A stretch of 64,000 bases of DNA, from positions 45,919,058-45,983,057 of the forward strand of contig CM049310.1 in assembly GCA_026874595.1 (NCBI GenBank). Reading direction: 5' to 3'. Made by a program: the position numbers and the translations under genes. This document shows, piece after piece, positions 35,827-48,274 of the stretch (positions within the stretch are counted from its first letter, which is position 1; each line of letters starts with the position of its first letter). The stretch comes from Sipunculus nudus (taxonomy: Eukaryota; Annelida; Sipuncula; Golfingiida; Sipunculidae). A model generated the notes under the pieces. It had not been told where the DNA came from. It worked only from the letters and a program-made list of their open reading frames with translations, and did no database searches.

Positions 35827-37572
35827 TATGCCCCCGCCACAAAGTGGCCGGGGCATATAGTTTTACCCATGTCCGTCATTCCGTCCTAACGTCCTTCCGT
35901 CCTTCCGTCCTTCCGTCATTTCGAAATCAAACAGTTGTACGGACTTTTTTTCGCAATGCCTGCAGATATTGGCCTGATTTTTGGTGTGTGGGCAGATATA
36001 GACCAGTTACAGATCGAGTTCGCGTTTCGTCCCGGTTGACCTACTTTTGACCGTTTTACGGCTCCTAAACATAGAAAATTTCATGAAAAACAGAAATATT
36101 CATGACAGATACACATGTACGGACTTTTTTTTGCAATGCCTGCAGATATTGGCCTGATTTTTGGTGTGAGGGCAGATATAGACCAGTTACAGATCGAGTT
36201 CGCGTTTCGTCCTAGTTGACCTACTTTTGACCGTTTTACGGCTCCTGAACATAGAAAATATCATGAAAAATATGAAATTTCATGACAAATACACATGTAC
36301 GGACTTTTTTTCGCAGTGCCTACGGATATTGGCCTGATTTTTGGTGTGTTGACAGATATAGACCAGTTACAGATCGAGTTCGCGTTTCGACCAGGTTGAC
36401 CTACTTTTGACCGTTTTACGGCTCCTAAACTTAGAAATTTTCATGAAAAATAGAAATATTCATGACAGATACACATGTACAGACTTTTTTTCGCAATGCC
36501 TGCAGATATTGGCCTGATTTTTGGTGTGTTGACAGATATAGACCAGTTACAGATCGAGTTCACGTTTCGTCCCGGTTGACTTACTTTTGACCGTTTTACG
36601 GCTCCTAAACTTAGAAAATTTCATGAAAAATAGAAATATTCATGACAGATACAGATGTACAAACTTTTTTTCGCAATGCCTGCAGATATTGGCCTGATTT
36701 ATAGTGTGTCGGCAGATATTGACCAGTTACAGATGGAGTTCGCATTTCGTCCCGGTTGACCTACTTTTGACTGTTTTACGGCTCCTGAACATAGAAAATT
36801 TCATGTAAAATATATATTTTCATGACAAATACACTTGTACAGACTTTTTTTCGCAATGCCTGCAGATATTGGCCTGATTTTTGGTGTGTGGGCAGATAAT
36901 GACCAGTTACAGATCAAGTTCACGTTTTGTCCCAGTTGACCTATTTTTGACCGTTTGACGGTGCTCTAACATAGACAATTTCATAAAAAAGGTGCACATG
37001 TATGGACTTTTTTTTGCAATGCCTGCAGATATTGGCCTGATTTTTGGTGTGTAGGCAGATAATGACCAGTAACAGATCGAGTTCTTGTTTTGTCTCAGTT
37101 GACCTACTTTTGACCATTTGACTGCTCCTGAACATAGAAAGTTTCATGAAAAATATAAATTTTCATAACAAATGCATATGTACTGACTTTTTTTCCTCAA
37201 TGCCTGCAGATACCACCCTGATTTTTTTTTGTGTGGGCAGATAATGACAGTTACAGATCGAGTTTGCGTTTCATCCCGGTTGAACTACTTTTGATTGTTT
37301 TACGGCTCCTAAACAGAGAAAATTTCATGAAAGACAGAAATTTTTATGGAAAATGCACATGTATGGACTTTTTTTCACAATGCCTGCATATACTGGCATG
37401 ATTTTTGGTGTGTTGCTTGATAATGACCTGTTACAGATCGAGTTTGCATTTTGCCCTTGTTGACCTACTTTTGACCATACGACACCTCCTGAACTTAAAA
37501 AAATTTCCAAATTTTACAAATGTTTCTAATTTGTCCAAGGCGGGGGCATTCGTGTCGTTCCGACACATCTAG
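35827..37572 (+). mobile_element. Non-autonomous Helitron/Helentron-like element with 180-bp internal repeats
   Basis: Present only in unit 2; units 1 and 3 keep the empty site (CAGTTTTG-TTTACACAT at about 15680 and 58534). The left end forms a hairpin, TATGCCCCCGCCAC-AAA-GTGGCCGGGGCATA (35827-35857). The right end has a 6-bp stem hairpin GTGTCG-TTC-CGACAC at 37552-37566, followed by ATCTAG, so it ends in CTAG. Insertion between two T residues without target duplication fits the junctions. These are Helitron hallmarks (3' hairpin, CTRR end); T-T insertion is described for Helentrons. A TTCCGTCC microsatellite at about 35890-35920 precedes the repeats. No Rep/helicase coding was seen, so it is non-autonomous. 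Confidence 0.7.
35938..37520 (+). repeat. About nine tandem copies of a 180-bp repeat
   Basis: Copies begin near 35941, 36121, 36301, 36481, 36661, 36841, 37004, 37183 and 37364, each starting GGACTTTTTTTCGCAATGCC or close to it. The first six are spaced exactly 180 bp apart; later ones have indels and are more diverged. Confidence 0.95.
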
Positions 37573-39734
37573 TTTACACATTATCGGTATAGATATTTTC
37601 ATTTTTTCTCAATTCACAGAAACTTATGCACATAAACTAACCGAATATCTAAAGAAATATTAATTTTTAAGAAAATATCAATAAATGTGACTACCTTATA
37701 TGTTTAATGCAAGGATATATTGCTCTCAAAAGACACTGCCGCGATATATCTGTAGTGCAGAACATTGTGTGTCGAAATTACGTTTAACATGGTGTTAGGA
37801 ACGAACCGTTTCAATGATTCCCTCGTGGCCTGTGCATTATCATATATCAAAGCTACGAGTCCTGTATTAATGTTAACAGCGTCAGGAACAGCCAGTTACT
37901 TTGGGCCTATCTTTAAGCACTGTGATCGTCACAATTTAAGAAGCACATCCCATTTATAGCACTACGCAATAAGCAGGATTGAAATCGTTATTTTTCCATT
38001 TTTATCTGCTGAGTTGGACAAGTGACCGGTCAGATTTAACTTTCAGTGAATACCCTCCTGCTAGCCTAAATTTCTAGCTTCTTGCAGAGTCTGCAGCTAA
38101 GAGGTTTCATGCATATCAAGAACAGACAACAGTGGTTTAGATCAACATAGAATTAATTCTCGATATGGCATGTGTAAAGCTTGTGCCCTGTAAACATATC
38201 GCACTGACCATAACATGTGTCCGATATTAATGGGTCTGTGTATGGATCTAGTTGATCCAGTTTGTTTCATTGGTGATACTGATGGCTTAATTTATATAGT
38301 TTGACCATGACCAAATAATCTTTAGTAAAAGTATCGGTATGTGTGCTACATTTTGTTCACTTGTAACCAAAGGTGCGGTATGGACCCTGTACCCGTTAGA
38401 AACAGAAGCACCCCCCTAGATACCTTTTCATTTTGAAAAGAACTTTCCAGAGCTAAAGCTATCAACAACTGGTATACACCCAGCTGGGATTTAAATATTT
38501 ACCCCCCCCCCCCCCCCCCACACTAAAGAAAGTACAGATGCAGCAAGGGTTGCCAAAAGAACATGCCTCAATTGATAAAGGTCAGGACCCTTTGGCTGGT
38601 CCTCACTCTAAATGTTTTATATCACATGTATGCTGGCATTGAGGAAACATTTCGTGCCTTTTTATCCATTCTACTCAAGAGTCGATTTAAGATACTAAGA
38701 CATAAGATAAAATACCCAGTTCGTTATGTGAAGGAAATATTATCTGCCTGCATGTCAGTGTAGTTCAGCAGTATAATTCAAATACATGTAAATGCAGTTA
38801 AATACTTTTACCAAAAGAAAAAGGTCACGGAAACGAGCGTTATATACTGCGATCAGTCACGTATCCGCAAGATTTTAAAAAGTCTACCTAGTTGGAATAC
38901 TTTTATACAGGTAACACGATACATGTTTAGATATAGAGGTAACCAGGAAGAAATTATTATTAGAGCATATGAGTACTATGTCAAAACTTGTTTGATGATA
39001 GGAAATTTTATTTTTGATCAATAGGAAAGTGGTCATTCCTACAATTATTATGATAATGAAATAAAATTAGACATGTTAATGTGGTTTGTTATAGTTTGGG
39101 TAAGCATATTATGAATTATAGCTGTATTGCATACTTGAAATCGTAGACGTGGTTAATGATAAGGGGAATGATCGTTATAAGAGTGTTATGCACTAATATG
39201 AAAAAAAACGGGGATTTTAGTGCTAAATAAAAATTATAAAAAAGACATTCGAGGATATCTGATTAAAGATCAGCTATGCGGAATGACTATAATTAATTAG
39301 GTTGCTCTATATTAAGCTAACATTTGCACTGCAGTGAAACTCGGCGAGATTAGTGATTTGGGTCACATGTAAGTACAATACTAAGTGGTCGCTGTTAACT
39401 TGGACCAGAAAATATGCACATAATTCTGAATTCACGGGTGGTCGGAATTATGAGTCATTTATCATCGAATTAACACTTAAAATATAAGGGACCAAGAAGT
39501 CTTCGATATTGTAGGGTGGTTGCAATTTTGAGATGGTTGCAAGGCAGCTAAGGTTCGACTGTATTCAATAAAACTTCCTTCCTCCGATACAAAATAAATC
39601 AATAAACAAAATATAAATATTTTTTTTTGCAGTGAAAGGAAATATTGAAAAGAGGTTTACTATGTAAACGAAGGTTAACACGTATAAGTTGTTCAAGTGG
39701 GGTTTCCCTATCCACATGACGTGCAATCGTTAAC
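37573..39734. other. Intergenic stretch (unit 2, right part), no gene supported
   Basis: Homologous to 15690-18184. It contains a C-run at about 38503-38519. About 620 bp present in unit 3 (about 59226-59846) is missing at about 38253. ORF 37765-37959 is not conserved in units 1 and 3. Confidence 0.5.
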
Positions 39735-39859
39735 CACGTGATTCCAAAGGTGTCACGTGATTGCTACGTGAATAGTTTTCACGTTTTAGTGGTACAAAAG
39801 CAAACGTTACTGCCTGCTCCATCACATAGAGTGAGATTCCAAGCAAGATTTCAAGACAG
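39735..39859 (+). promoter_or_regulatory. Putative promoter and untranslated first exon of the unit 3 gene
   Basis: CACGTG boxes at 39735-39740 and 39754-39759, TACAAAAG at about 39793, and exon-like sequence ending CAAGACAG before GTCAGT at 39860. The hAT-type element at 40126 would lie inside the first intron, about 270 bp after this exon. Confidence 0.35.
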
Positions 39860-40220
39860 GTCAGTGTATTTCGTCTTTTTGTTGAATAAATAAACATGCA
39901 GGATTATTATGACTACATCCAATCACAGTTAGAATATGTACAGTATGTCAATGTGACTCGTTATCGTCGTGAACACGGACGACATGATAATATTTTTATT
40001 TTATTCCTCTTTGAGTAGAAACCAAATTTCATTTTTCTATTTTTTTCAAGGGTTCCTTCAACTCAGTTATCCAGTTGGTAAATAAGAAGCCTACAATGGC
40101 TGCTTTTTATAATCATTTCATTTTTCAGGGGCGTAGCCAAGGGGGGACGCAGGGGGCCATGGCCCCGCCCCCCCCCCCCTCGCATCCAGTACCTCGCCGT
40201 TCTTTTTGAATGCCACTTAG

Positions 40221-40222
<2 letters not shown>

Positions 40223-40272
<50 letters not shown>
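40223..40272. repeat. (TA)n microsatellite
   Basis: About 25 TA units inside the outer hAT-type element. Confidence 0.95.
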
Positions 40273-40275
<3 letters not shown>

Positions 40276-40292
40276 TTAAACTGCTTTGCTGT

Positions 40293-41069
40293 CAGTGGCG
40301 GATCATGAGGGGGCGCCTTTGACATGCGGCCCCGCGTCGAGCTGCAATATCTCTTATTTTATCTAATTTCCCAATTTTCGTGATTAAATTTCATTTTATT
40401 AATCTATTATAAACAGTTAGATTGTAGTGCAGTTACCCGCAGTTTTTAATTTCAAATTTATTAGTTGAGGATGATGATATTTATGAACAGCTGCAAAACA
40501 ACTGCAGAGCACCAGGGCCTGGTTGGGGTCGACTGTGAACAATCTCACGGCTCCTCTAGTGATACCGGTGCTCGCGATCTGTGCTCTTTGGAGTCCCGTG
40601 TGCTGTCGAGACCACGGGCTCCAGTAAAATGCAAAGTTTAACATAAGACTTCATCATTTCAGTGATTTTACTCCGAGCATTACATTAAAAAGATAAAATT
40701 TTGCAAGTTATTAACGTAAATGCGCCTTTGCGCCATTGACTTTAACATGTTGAAAACGATTGAAATTTTTTATCATTATTTTGAAGAAATATAAAAAATT
40801 AAATATTAAACCTCTTTACAGTATGACTTCATCACTCAAAGAGTTAGGAGAACAGATTTTCAGGAACAGGAAATCCTCAAATTTTTTTGTGTGAAAAATG
40901 CGTCAAAATGTTCTCTTTATATTGTTTATTAAACAAAAATTCCCAATATTGAAGAGGAATACCCCCTCCCATACCCTCCCGTGGCACCTGTAATTAACCT
41001 TGTTAAAACCATGTTTCATAATTGAAAATAAAAAAAAAAATTTATATTCATACACTAAAATATATAATG

Positions 41070-41117
<48 letters not shown>

Positions 41118-41194
41118 CTTAGTTTTCATAAATGCTATTACATATTAGCGCCCCTGTCTCCTAACCCCTTCTCCAATTTCTGGATCCGCCACTG
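40293..41194. mobile_element. Possible inner hAT-type element nested in the composite
   Basis: Internal inverted termini CAGTGGCGGATC at 40293 and GGATCCGCCACTG ending at 41194 resemble another common hAT-type end. The adjacent flanks do not form an obvious 8-bp duplication, so nesting is suggested but not proven. It includes a TA run at about 41077-41111. Confidence 0.45.
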
Positions 41195-41527
41195 ATCATG
41201 GCCCCCTCCCCTCCCTCAATCCTGGCTACGCCCCTGCATTTTTGTTGGAGGTAACTGCCTCCTTTTTTTCATGCTAGCTTAACTAAGTATATGTTCATCT
41301 GCAGAATTCCATTCCGGTTTCAGAATTCGTTACAGGGCAGTATCACACGCTTCCTTTCACTTTATATCATGGTGTTAACCAGGCCCGGTGAATGCCGCAC
41401 AAGCAAGTCCTTGATGTGAAATCATCGCCATTGCTAGGTTTAATACATAGGAACCCCAAAAGGCACAATCGGCACACTCTTGAAGCACGACCGTTGGGCA
41501 GGACTTGCCATTAAAAATGTAGAGCAT

Positions 41528-41640
41528 TCACACCTGGTGGGGCGACCGTAAAAAAAAATCTCACCGACCCTGCTGGGATTCCAACTCACAATCTCCCGGC
41601 TTTGAGTATTGCGCTCTACCCCTGACCCATAGAAGCCGGT
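41528..41640 (-). repeat. tRNA-derived SINE (unit 2)
   Basis: Homologue of 18852-18975, with box-A-like TGGGTCAGGGG and box-B-like GTTGGAATCCC on the minus strand. Confidence 0.55.
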
Positions 41641-41910
41641 TACAATGCGCGCTTGTATACTTAAAGCGTAAGGGTAAATATTTTTTAATCGGTTAGGCTG
41701 CCTTGTATTCCAGGCATTTTGTACTGTTACCCGTACCCTCACCACAGCATGCACCATTCCCTCCACAACAAAAAGTAACATATGGCTGAGAAAATTAACT
41801 TTGTACATTGTGTATTACCAAAGATAATTAAACACCAGATTATAAACTTGGTGTTGCTGAAAAAAAAGACACAAATCGTGATCCATCAATCAATAATAAA
41901 TTTTAAAAAT

Positions 41911-42184
41911 CTGTATTCTAAGGAATGCAAGCCTCTGCCATGCCGGTTTCCCTTTTGTGGGAAGCCCCTAAAATCGTGTTTGTATTGACTTATTCACCCA
42001 TATTCCCAGATTTATCCGTATATAAATGAATGCACATTTGTAAATCTTCCTTGATACCGTTCCTGAATCCGGATCATGTGCCTGATCCACACCAACATCG
42101 GAACGATTTTTAGCTCTTTCCCAAAATTCCCTGAACTGTTTAATGAGATTCCGTTAATGAATACGTGAGTTGTTGTGAACGGAC
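41911..42184 (-). pseudogene. Decayed relative of the 108-codon ORF (unit 2)
   Basis: Equivalent to 19239-19512. Confidence 0.45.
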
Positions 42185-42763
42185 ACACAAACACACACAG
42201 AAACTTGGAGGGGATGAACGCATACTTCTGGGGGGACGCAACAATGTTTAAGTAATGAAAAAAATCTTATAACTGATACAAGAATTGTTTTCCTTAGACA
42301 AAAGGATGCATATCAGATGTATATCAGAGCTACAATTGATAACTCTACACTCTGCTCCGAGTTCTTCCTTCTTTTGAAGTTTTCATTTTCTCCTTAAGTT
42401 CTAAACGGGAATATTCCGAAACTATTCAAATAATGTCCTCTTTGTTATTTTAACAGCTTCCAGTTAACGACTATGTATTAAAATTATTTGACGAAGAAGA
42501 CAAATGTAAAAGAAAACATTATTAATTCACGGTAGGCGAGTGCAAAGGCAGGTTTGTTCATGTATCTGCAATGTTAATGCAACAGTTACTCTCTCAGCAG
42601 TCTGAGTTGTAGATAGAATTGTCTAATTTTGAAACTTTTTTAGTTTGTCGATAATTTTATATATATCAAATCTTCAGGCAAGTAAAGGTCAAGTTCACAG
42701 GTTGATTCTTAATGATAGTAGGAACTGACTTCTAATAACTACCTGTTTTTCGACGATCCCTAG

Positions 42764-43024
42764 CTTGAGACATCGGATGTGCCATTTCGGTGTTTCAAAC
42801 AAATTGCACCTTCCGGACACGGTTTTGACGAGTAAAGTTCCGTGTTTGTGTATACTGTATTCTTGGATAATTTTACCATGAATGTTTACGGATTTAAACA
42901 CGACTCATCTAAATTTATCATGGACCTTGTTCCCTGGGGACGTCCCAGTCACATTTTTTTCCCTGGATAAAACACAATTTTCAAATTTTGTTAATCAGTT
43001 CTTTGTTTCATCATATTTTCCTCA
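42764..43024 (+). pseudogene. Alpha/beta-hydrolase-like C-terminal exon, frameshifted (unit 2)
   Basis: Homologue of 63104-63350. It has the extra five bases after TGTGTATA and one T more than unit 3 in the T-run after GTCACA, so the frame is broken. Confidence 0.3.
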
Positions 43025-43634
43025 ATAACATATCAATTATGAATCTTATATTGAGAAAATTAAAGATGTCACGTGTCAATGGTCTGATTGAATTGGCTTA
43101 AATATTAGTCCGTGTTTATTAAATGTTTAAATCTAATGTAAAATATTAATAATATTTTGCTTAAAAATGGTTGAGCAAAATCAGCATCGTTCAATGATAT
43201 AAATGTTTGTTAATATATTGTTGGAGCATGTGAAGATAAATACTCTGAAAGATGTTGTCCTGAGAATAAGAGCGGGTGTCTTCATTCCGAGGTGGGGGGG
43301 GGGGGACGTTTCTTGGTACTCCGTTAATCGCTTTGTCCCCTTAAGTTTCCCCATCACAGAAGTCAAAAATATTCAGTGTAATTCAAAGAATACTAGAATA
43401 TAGAATACAAACTATTTAGTTTTTAAAATATCTTCCCATAATATAGGAGAAAGTGGTGTGCATTATTTATGATTCATTGTTTAGTATAACTCAAGCGGGG
43501 AAAATGCAGGACCCTGAGGCAGCGGATGGTGAAAATATACCTTTGTTGGATTAAAACAATTATGCCCCATGTGTTATCTTGGCTCTCTTTTCACATCTCA
43601 AGAGAAAAGTTAATGGCGGGATTTGAATGGACAA

Positions 43635-43732
43635 CAATTAATAACAAATTTTGTTTGTTGAGGATATCCCAAAATTTTAAAGATATATCTACATGTTCTA
43701 TTTATTCACACACACACACACACACATACAAT

Positions 43733-43779
<47 letters not shown>

Positions 43780-43880
43780 ACAAATTATGTTTATTTATTA
43801 TATCACAAAATAAAAAATATACATCTACATGTTTTATTTATTCACACACACACATATATATATATATATGATCTATTAGA
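43635..43880. repeat. Duplicated microsatellite block immediately upstream of exon 1 (unit 3 gene)
   Basis: A block containing AACAAATT-TGTTT, ATATCTACATGTT, TATTTATTCACAC and (CA)n(TA)n occurs twice (about 43645-43775 and 43783-43870). The equivalent region before the unit 2 gene (20958-21064) has a single block. Confidence 0.75.
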
Positions 43881-43897
43881 ATACTGGCGGAGACAAG

Positions 43898-44030
43898 ATG
43901 GGTGAAGCGTCTGTTGTCCTCTGGTTCTTCCTGGCTTTATTGTATGTGAGCACGCCGTCCAGTGGTAAAGCCGCCAACTTTAGCAAGCAGACAAGGAGGG
44001 GAGCTGTTGTTGGCCCAGCTTTCAGTAACG
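43898..44030 (+). CDS. Exon 1 (unit 3): signal peptide and dibasic site
   Basis: 133 nt, protein identical to unit 2 exon 1, donor GTAACC. Confidence 0.8.
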
Positions 44031-44446
44031 GTAACCACTGTTTTATTTTCAATTAAATAACTCTCATAATTCTCATCTCTTTACTATTAATGTTTTCTTG
44101 CCTTTGACAAACACGCACATTTTCACCAATATTCTTTTCATCAAGAGGGAAATATGTTCTCTGTATTGAAATGTTTTGCAAAAAGATTTGTGTGAGAAGT
44201 TACTGCTTTTCTGATCTTAATCCTATGTGATGGCGTCGTCTGTACATAAATATCGCCTGATCTTGTTAAGATATATTCCTAATTATATTGATATAGTTCA
44301 ATTATATAATTAAATAACTTTCAACTTTTTATGTTAACATGGCTGTACATTTAAGGAAAAAATTTCAATACAGGTAACATCTATAACATAAATACATACG
44401 TTGCTTTTTAATTCGACACTGCGTGAGATGAACAATTTGATTGCAG

Positions 44447-44717
44447 GTAACGGCAGACACTTTGACATCAACTTCTGTTCAGCCATCAGTGGTGACGGTC
44501 AGGGTCTGGTTGTCTTGGAGACCAAGCCCTCTTCCTCTTGGCCGACAGATAAGTTCTGTCTGGCTGTGGCAGAGGGCGCTGCAGGAACCGGAAACTACAA
44601 TCTAACCTTGCAACTTTTTAACGATCTTGGATTCGGCAATGACATTTTTAATACCGGTCACCTTGGTGTTGCATTTAACGTCCACGATTCCATGAACTAT
44701 GACTTCATCTATTTCCA
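44447..44717 (+). CDS. Exon 2 (unit 3): first half of domain 1
   Basis: 271 nt, protein identical to unit 2 exon 2; the nucleotide differences are silent. Confidence 0.85.
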
Positions 44718-44807
44718 GTAGGTAAAACTGGAGCTTGGCTGTTGATGTTTGCCCATTTTCTATATCATATGATATAAATAGAAATGGCACATGAATGCAA
44801 GGAAAAG

Positions 44808-44875
44808 TCGGTCAGTGCCGATGGCAATCAAACCCATTACCTTACGATTGCCGATCGCCTGCTCTGTCCACGGAG
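44808..44875 (-). repeat. tRNA-like SINE fragment in intron 2 (unit 3)
   Basis: Counterpart of 22021-22090 with a better preserved T arm (GGTTTGATTGCC on the minus strand). Confidence 0.5.
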
Positions 44876-45283
44876 CTGCAGCCGATCCCCAACCCCTCTG
44901 TTTATTTGCGCACCTAATAGGAATAATCGAAAGGACGTCAAAGTGCTACACACTACGTGTCGGCCCAGCAGGGAGAACTGATGGCCTGATATGGAGTGCG
45001 GCATATATTTTTAGAGAGAATAACTTTTCAAACATCTCCATTTCTGTTACAGTGTGTTAATACACAGAAGGGTTGGGTTCTAAAATGACTGGCGATCTGA
45101 AGATCATGGTTTTGATTCCGTATGGAGTGTATTTTCTGTATATTCATGCTCTCTCTCTCTCTCTCTCTCTCTCAGCTTCTTCCACCGCACATGTAAGGTA
45201 TTTATACGGTCACGGAGTAAAGATTTATATATTCAGGTGTAGGCCTATTTAGATTAGTTTCATTTCGGATGAGCTTTTTTCAG

Positions 45284-45557
45284 AACCTACGGTTCGTCGC
45301 ACTGCTTTTACGCTGGTAACGTCCAGGAGACTATAAGGGTCCGAACACAAACATCCACTTGTCCCCAGGGGCCTCCTAAAAGCCGGAAGTGGTACTGTTC
45401 ACCTCCAGGTGGCGGACCGTTCCCATAATGTACTTAGATGGTGTCCGGGTAGTCACATTCGCTCATCACCATGACAATGTTGCCAGAGGCGGTGTTATTG
45501 TAGCCAATGGTTACAGGAATCAGGTGTTCTTCCGTGGCTATGATATCAAACTTTGGG
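45284..45557 (+). pseudogene. Exon 3 (unit 3) with two 2-nt deletions
   Basis: Relative to unit 2, GTGGTTCACTG is GTGGTACTG and TTCCACTAGAGTGTAC is TTCCCATAATGTAC. The net change is -4, so the frame is not restored, and TAA follows at 45426. Several other differences are replacements (Tyr/Phe, Glu/Gln, Pro/Ala, Ile/Val, Val/Ala), unlike the silent-only exons 1-2. Splice sites are intact. Confidence 0.8.
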
Positions 45558-48085
45558 GTGAGTATTTGTATAAAAAAAATAAAAAAAATATTGTGTTGTT
45601 TGTGTGTATGTGGGGGAGGGGGGATAGCTGTTTTATGCTTTGGATAATTAAACATCACTGTCAGTTCAGTATCATAAAGCAAGGAAAAGTATAAGTAACG
45701 ATCGTTCGGCACGACCACACAAGACCTAACCATATACATAGTAAATATTCTGTGCATTTAGTACCGAATTGGTATGACATATGTTCTACATGAGCCATTT
45801 TTCTTTTTATTAAGATGCCTCTATAAATACGGAGGAAGTTACAGTTGGACATGTTGGCTTGCATGCCCTCATCGCCAACTGAACAAAATTTTGGTTGGAG
45901 GTTGAAATTTCTGTGTGTAGAAAACATGAAAGAATTAAATTATACAATCATTATATATAGATTAAAAATCATTGTATGAGGGTTTTTTTTCAGATAAGCA
46001 GCCAATTACAATCACAACTACGAAATGCAGTTTTTATTTTACAGTATTTTGTCAAGAATTATAAATAGATTAAATATCATTCTATGAATTGTTTTCAGAT
46101 AAGTACCCAATTACAATCACAAATTTCACATTTACAAATTGCAATCACTTTTGTAATTATTTGTGTGCTTATAGGACATTCACATTGACAAAAATCGGGT
46201 CATAGGTGTGAGCTCTTTAAATCTTTTTACATTCTCTTTGATAAATAAATTGAATTAAGTTGAATAAAATCCGATTTTATATAAACATACTTCCGTAAAC
46301 ACTCTGGATTGGTAGTTGGAAGGCACCTTAAATATATTGATCCAAGCCGAGAGAAATGTTTGTCAAAACATCGGTTACAGCAGAGACCAGCTGTGTCGAC
46401 CAGAACAAGGCGGCCCCTGTGCTTATTGTAGGCCCTGTCATCTTCACCCTATTCCGAAACTGACACTTACGTTTCCTTTAATTTACTAGTGAATGACAAT
46501 GGTCTCCATGATCCTTTTAACAAAAATGCTGTGGTCATCTTGGACCTTGTTGCGGGGGAACAGGTATCGTAGGTTAGGGTATCGTAGCGTGATCCAGATT
46601 ACATCCAATGTTAACTAGGTTGTTTCTCGGGTGTTATCTTAAGTTCTTACAATATTCAAATACAATAACCTTTTGATATAACTGTGTTGACTATCATATT
46701 TTGTAGTATTATCAGCTAAACTAGAAAAATCATAAGAGTCTAACAAGTTTAATCACGTTTCAAATATATTTATGAAATGGACCGGTGAATAAGTGGGAGG
46801 TCAAGATCATTACCACAGAGAAAGTCATAGTTTCAACTGACAAAGGCTTAATGTCGGGAGTGATAAAATTCTTTTTTTAAGTTGTAGAAGAGCGAAAATG
46901 AAAGACTGATTTTTATTCAGATACATTCTGCAAAACATAAGTAATAATTATCCATCGTCACCGTCAGTTGGCAGGATTGTTTGAACACTGATGGGTCTTA
47001 TATCATGGTTTTGGTTTTATGCCGTGTTATCATAACCATAGCGCCCCCCCCCCCCCCGCTTCCTTATATGATCTTATTAATATGATGTTTCTTAGTCTCA
47101 GACAGCATAGGGCAGGAGTCAAGTTTATGCGAATGTTTTGCATTATTGATGTTAAGGAACTTAGTATTGTTAGTCACTGTTCATGTAGTGCATGAAAGTG
47201 TAGCATACAATGGGAGTTGACTTCATCTATGTTGCAGGTTTTAATATTTTTTGGTGATCAGAAATCATTGTGAAGATTTAAGCTGACCTTAGCTAAGTTT
47301 AGTTAATGGCAAAAGATGTATAGTTTTGCATTTGTGTATTTCCTTGGATATATAAAGTTAGTGGTCAATGTTTAGTGGTATTCCAGGAAGTTATATTTAA
47401 GAAGTGAGATAGTAAAACTTTTCGGCCAGCCACTTGTTAGGATAAATTTTACAACAGCGAGAACCGTTGAGCTTGCTCTGCTTTAATATTTTTTTTCGGA
47501 AGCGAAATATTGGTTTTAGTATAAAATATGTTGTTTTCTTGGTAACTGTAATGTTTCTTACAACGCTTGTATTTATATATGATATTTTCTATATGGATAT
47601 GATGTTTCTTAGTCTAAGTCATTACAGGACAATGGTCAGGTTTTATGCAAACGTTTTGAATTATTGATGTTGAGGAACTTCGTAATTGTTAGTCAAGGTT
47701 CATGTAGTACATGATAGTGTACCGTACAATAGGATTTCACTCCGGTTAACGCATTTATTGTATGTTGCAGGGTTTTATTATTTGGTGATAATTTGTGACA
47801 TGCAACTATACTATTAACGCTCTACACCAGGACATTAATAGAAAACTAATTTATGTACATGTAGAATTTACATATGCAAAACATCAACAATTTATTAAGT
47901 TGAAAGCAAAACATTTTTGAGGATTCAAGCTGAACTATAATTCTTCTCGTGGCACACCTGCCTTTTGAAAACTAGAACGTGTGTACGAACGAGACGTTTT
48001 CCATTGAAAGAACTGGATTAATGTGAACTTCTCGTTCGATGATAAAAGTGTTTCCATTTATGTTTGGCTCCGATTCTGTTAACAG

Positions 48086-48184
48086 GTGGATATGATATAA
48101 AAGTCTCTGCCTGAACTGCCCATTAGAAGGGTTCTGAGTACAACATGCTTGAAGAAACTTCCTGGTATTGCCGGAACCATAATA
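48086..48184 (+). pseudogene. Relic exon-4-type module (unit 3)
   Basis: Matches 25322-25420, including both in-frame stops. Confidence 0.65.
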
Positions 48185-48274
48185 CCGCCTTTTATTTTTG
48201 TAAATTTTCAACAAGCACCCACAGGTGGAACAGAATATAGATTTCCGATCGTGTTGCCCTTATGTTCCCAACAG

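Larger units (their letters stand above)
40126..41236. mobile_element. Composite hAT-type non-autonomous element
   Basis: Terminal inverted repeats CAGGGGCGTAGCCAAGG and CCTGGCTACGCCCCTG are flanked by 7-bp direct repeats CATTTTT (40119-40125 and 41237-41243). Units 1 and 3 have the uninterrupted site with a single CATTTTTG. The termini resemble hAT elements, whose duplications are usually 8 bp. The interior has two TA microsatellites and no transposase frame. A second pair of termini (40293 and 41194) lies inside. Confidence 0.75.

Noticed and set aside
37765-37959. 64-codon plus-strand ORF in unit 2
   Set aside because: Units 1 and 3 have stops in the same frame.
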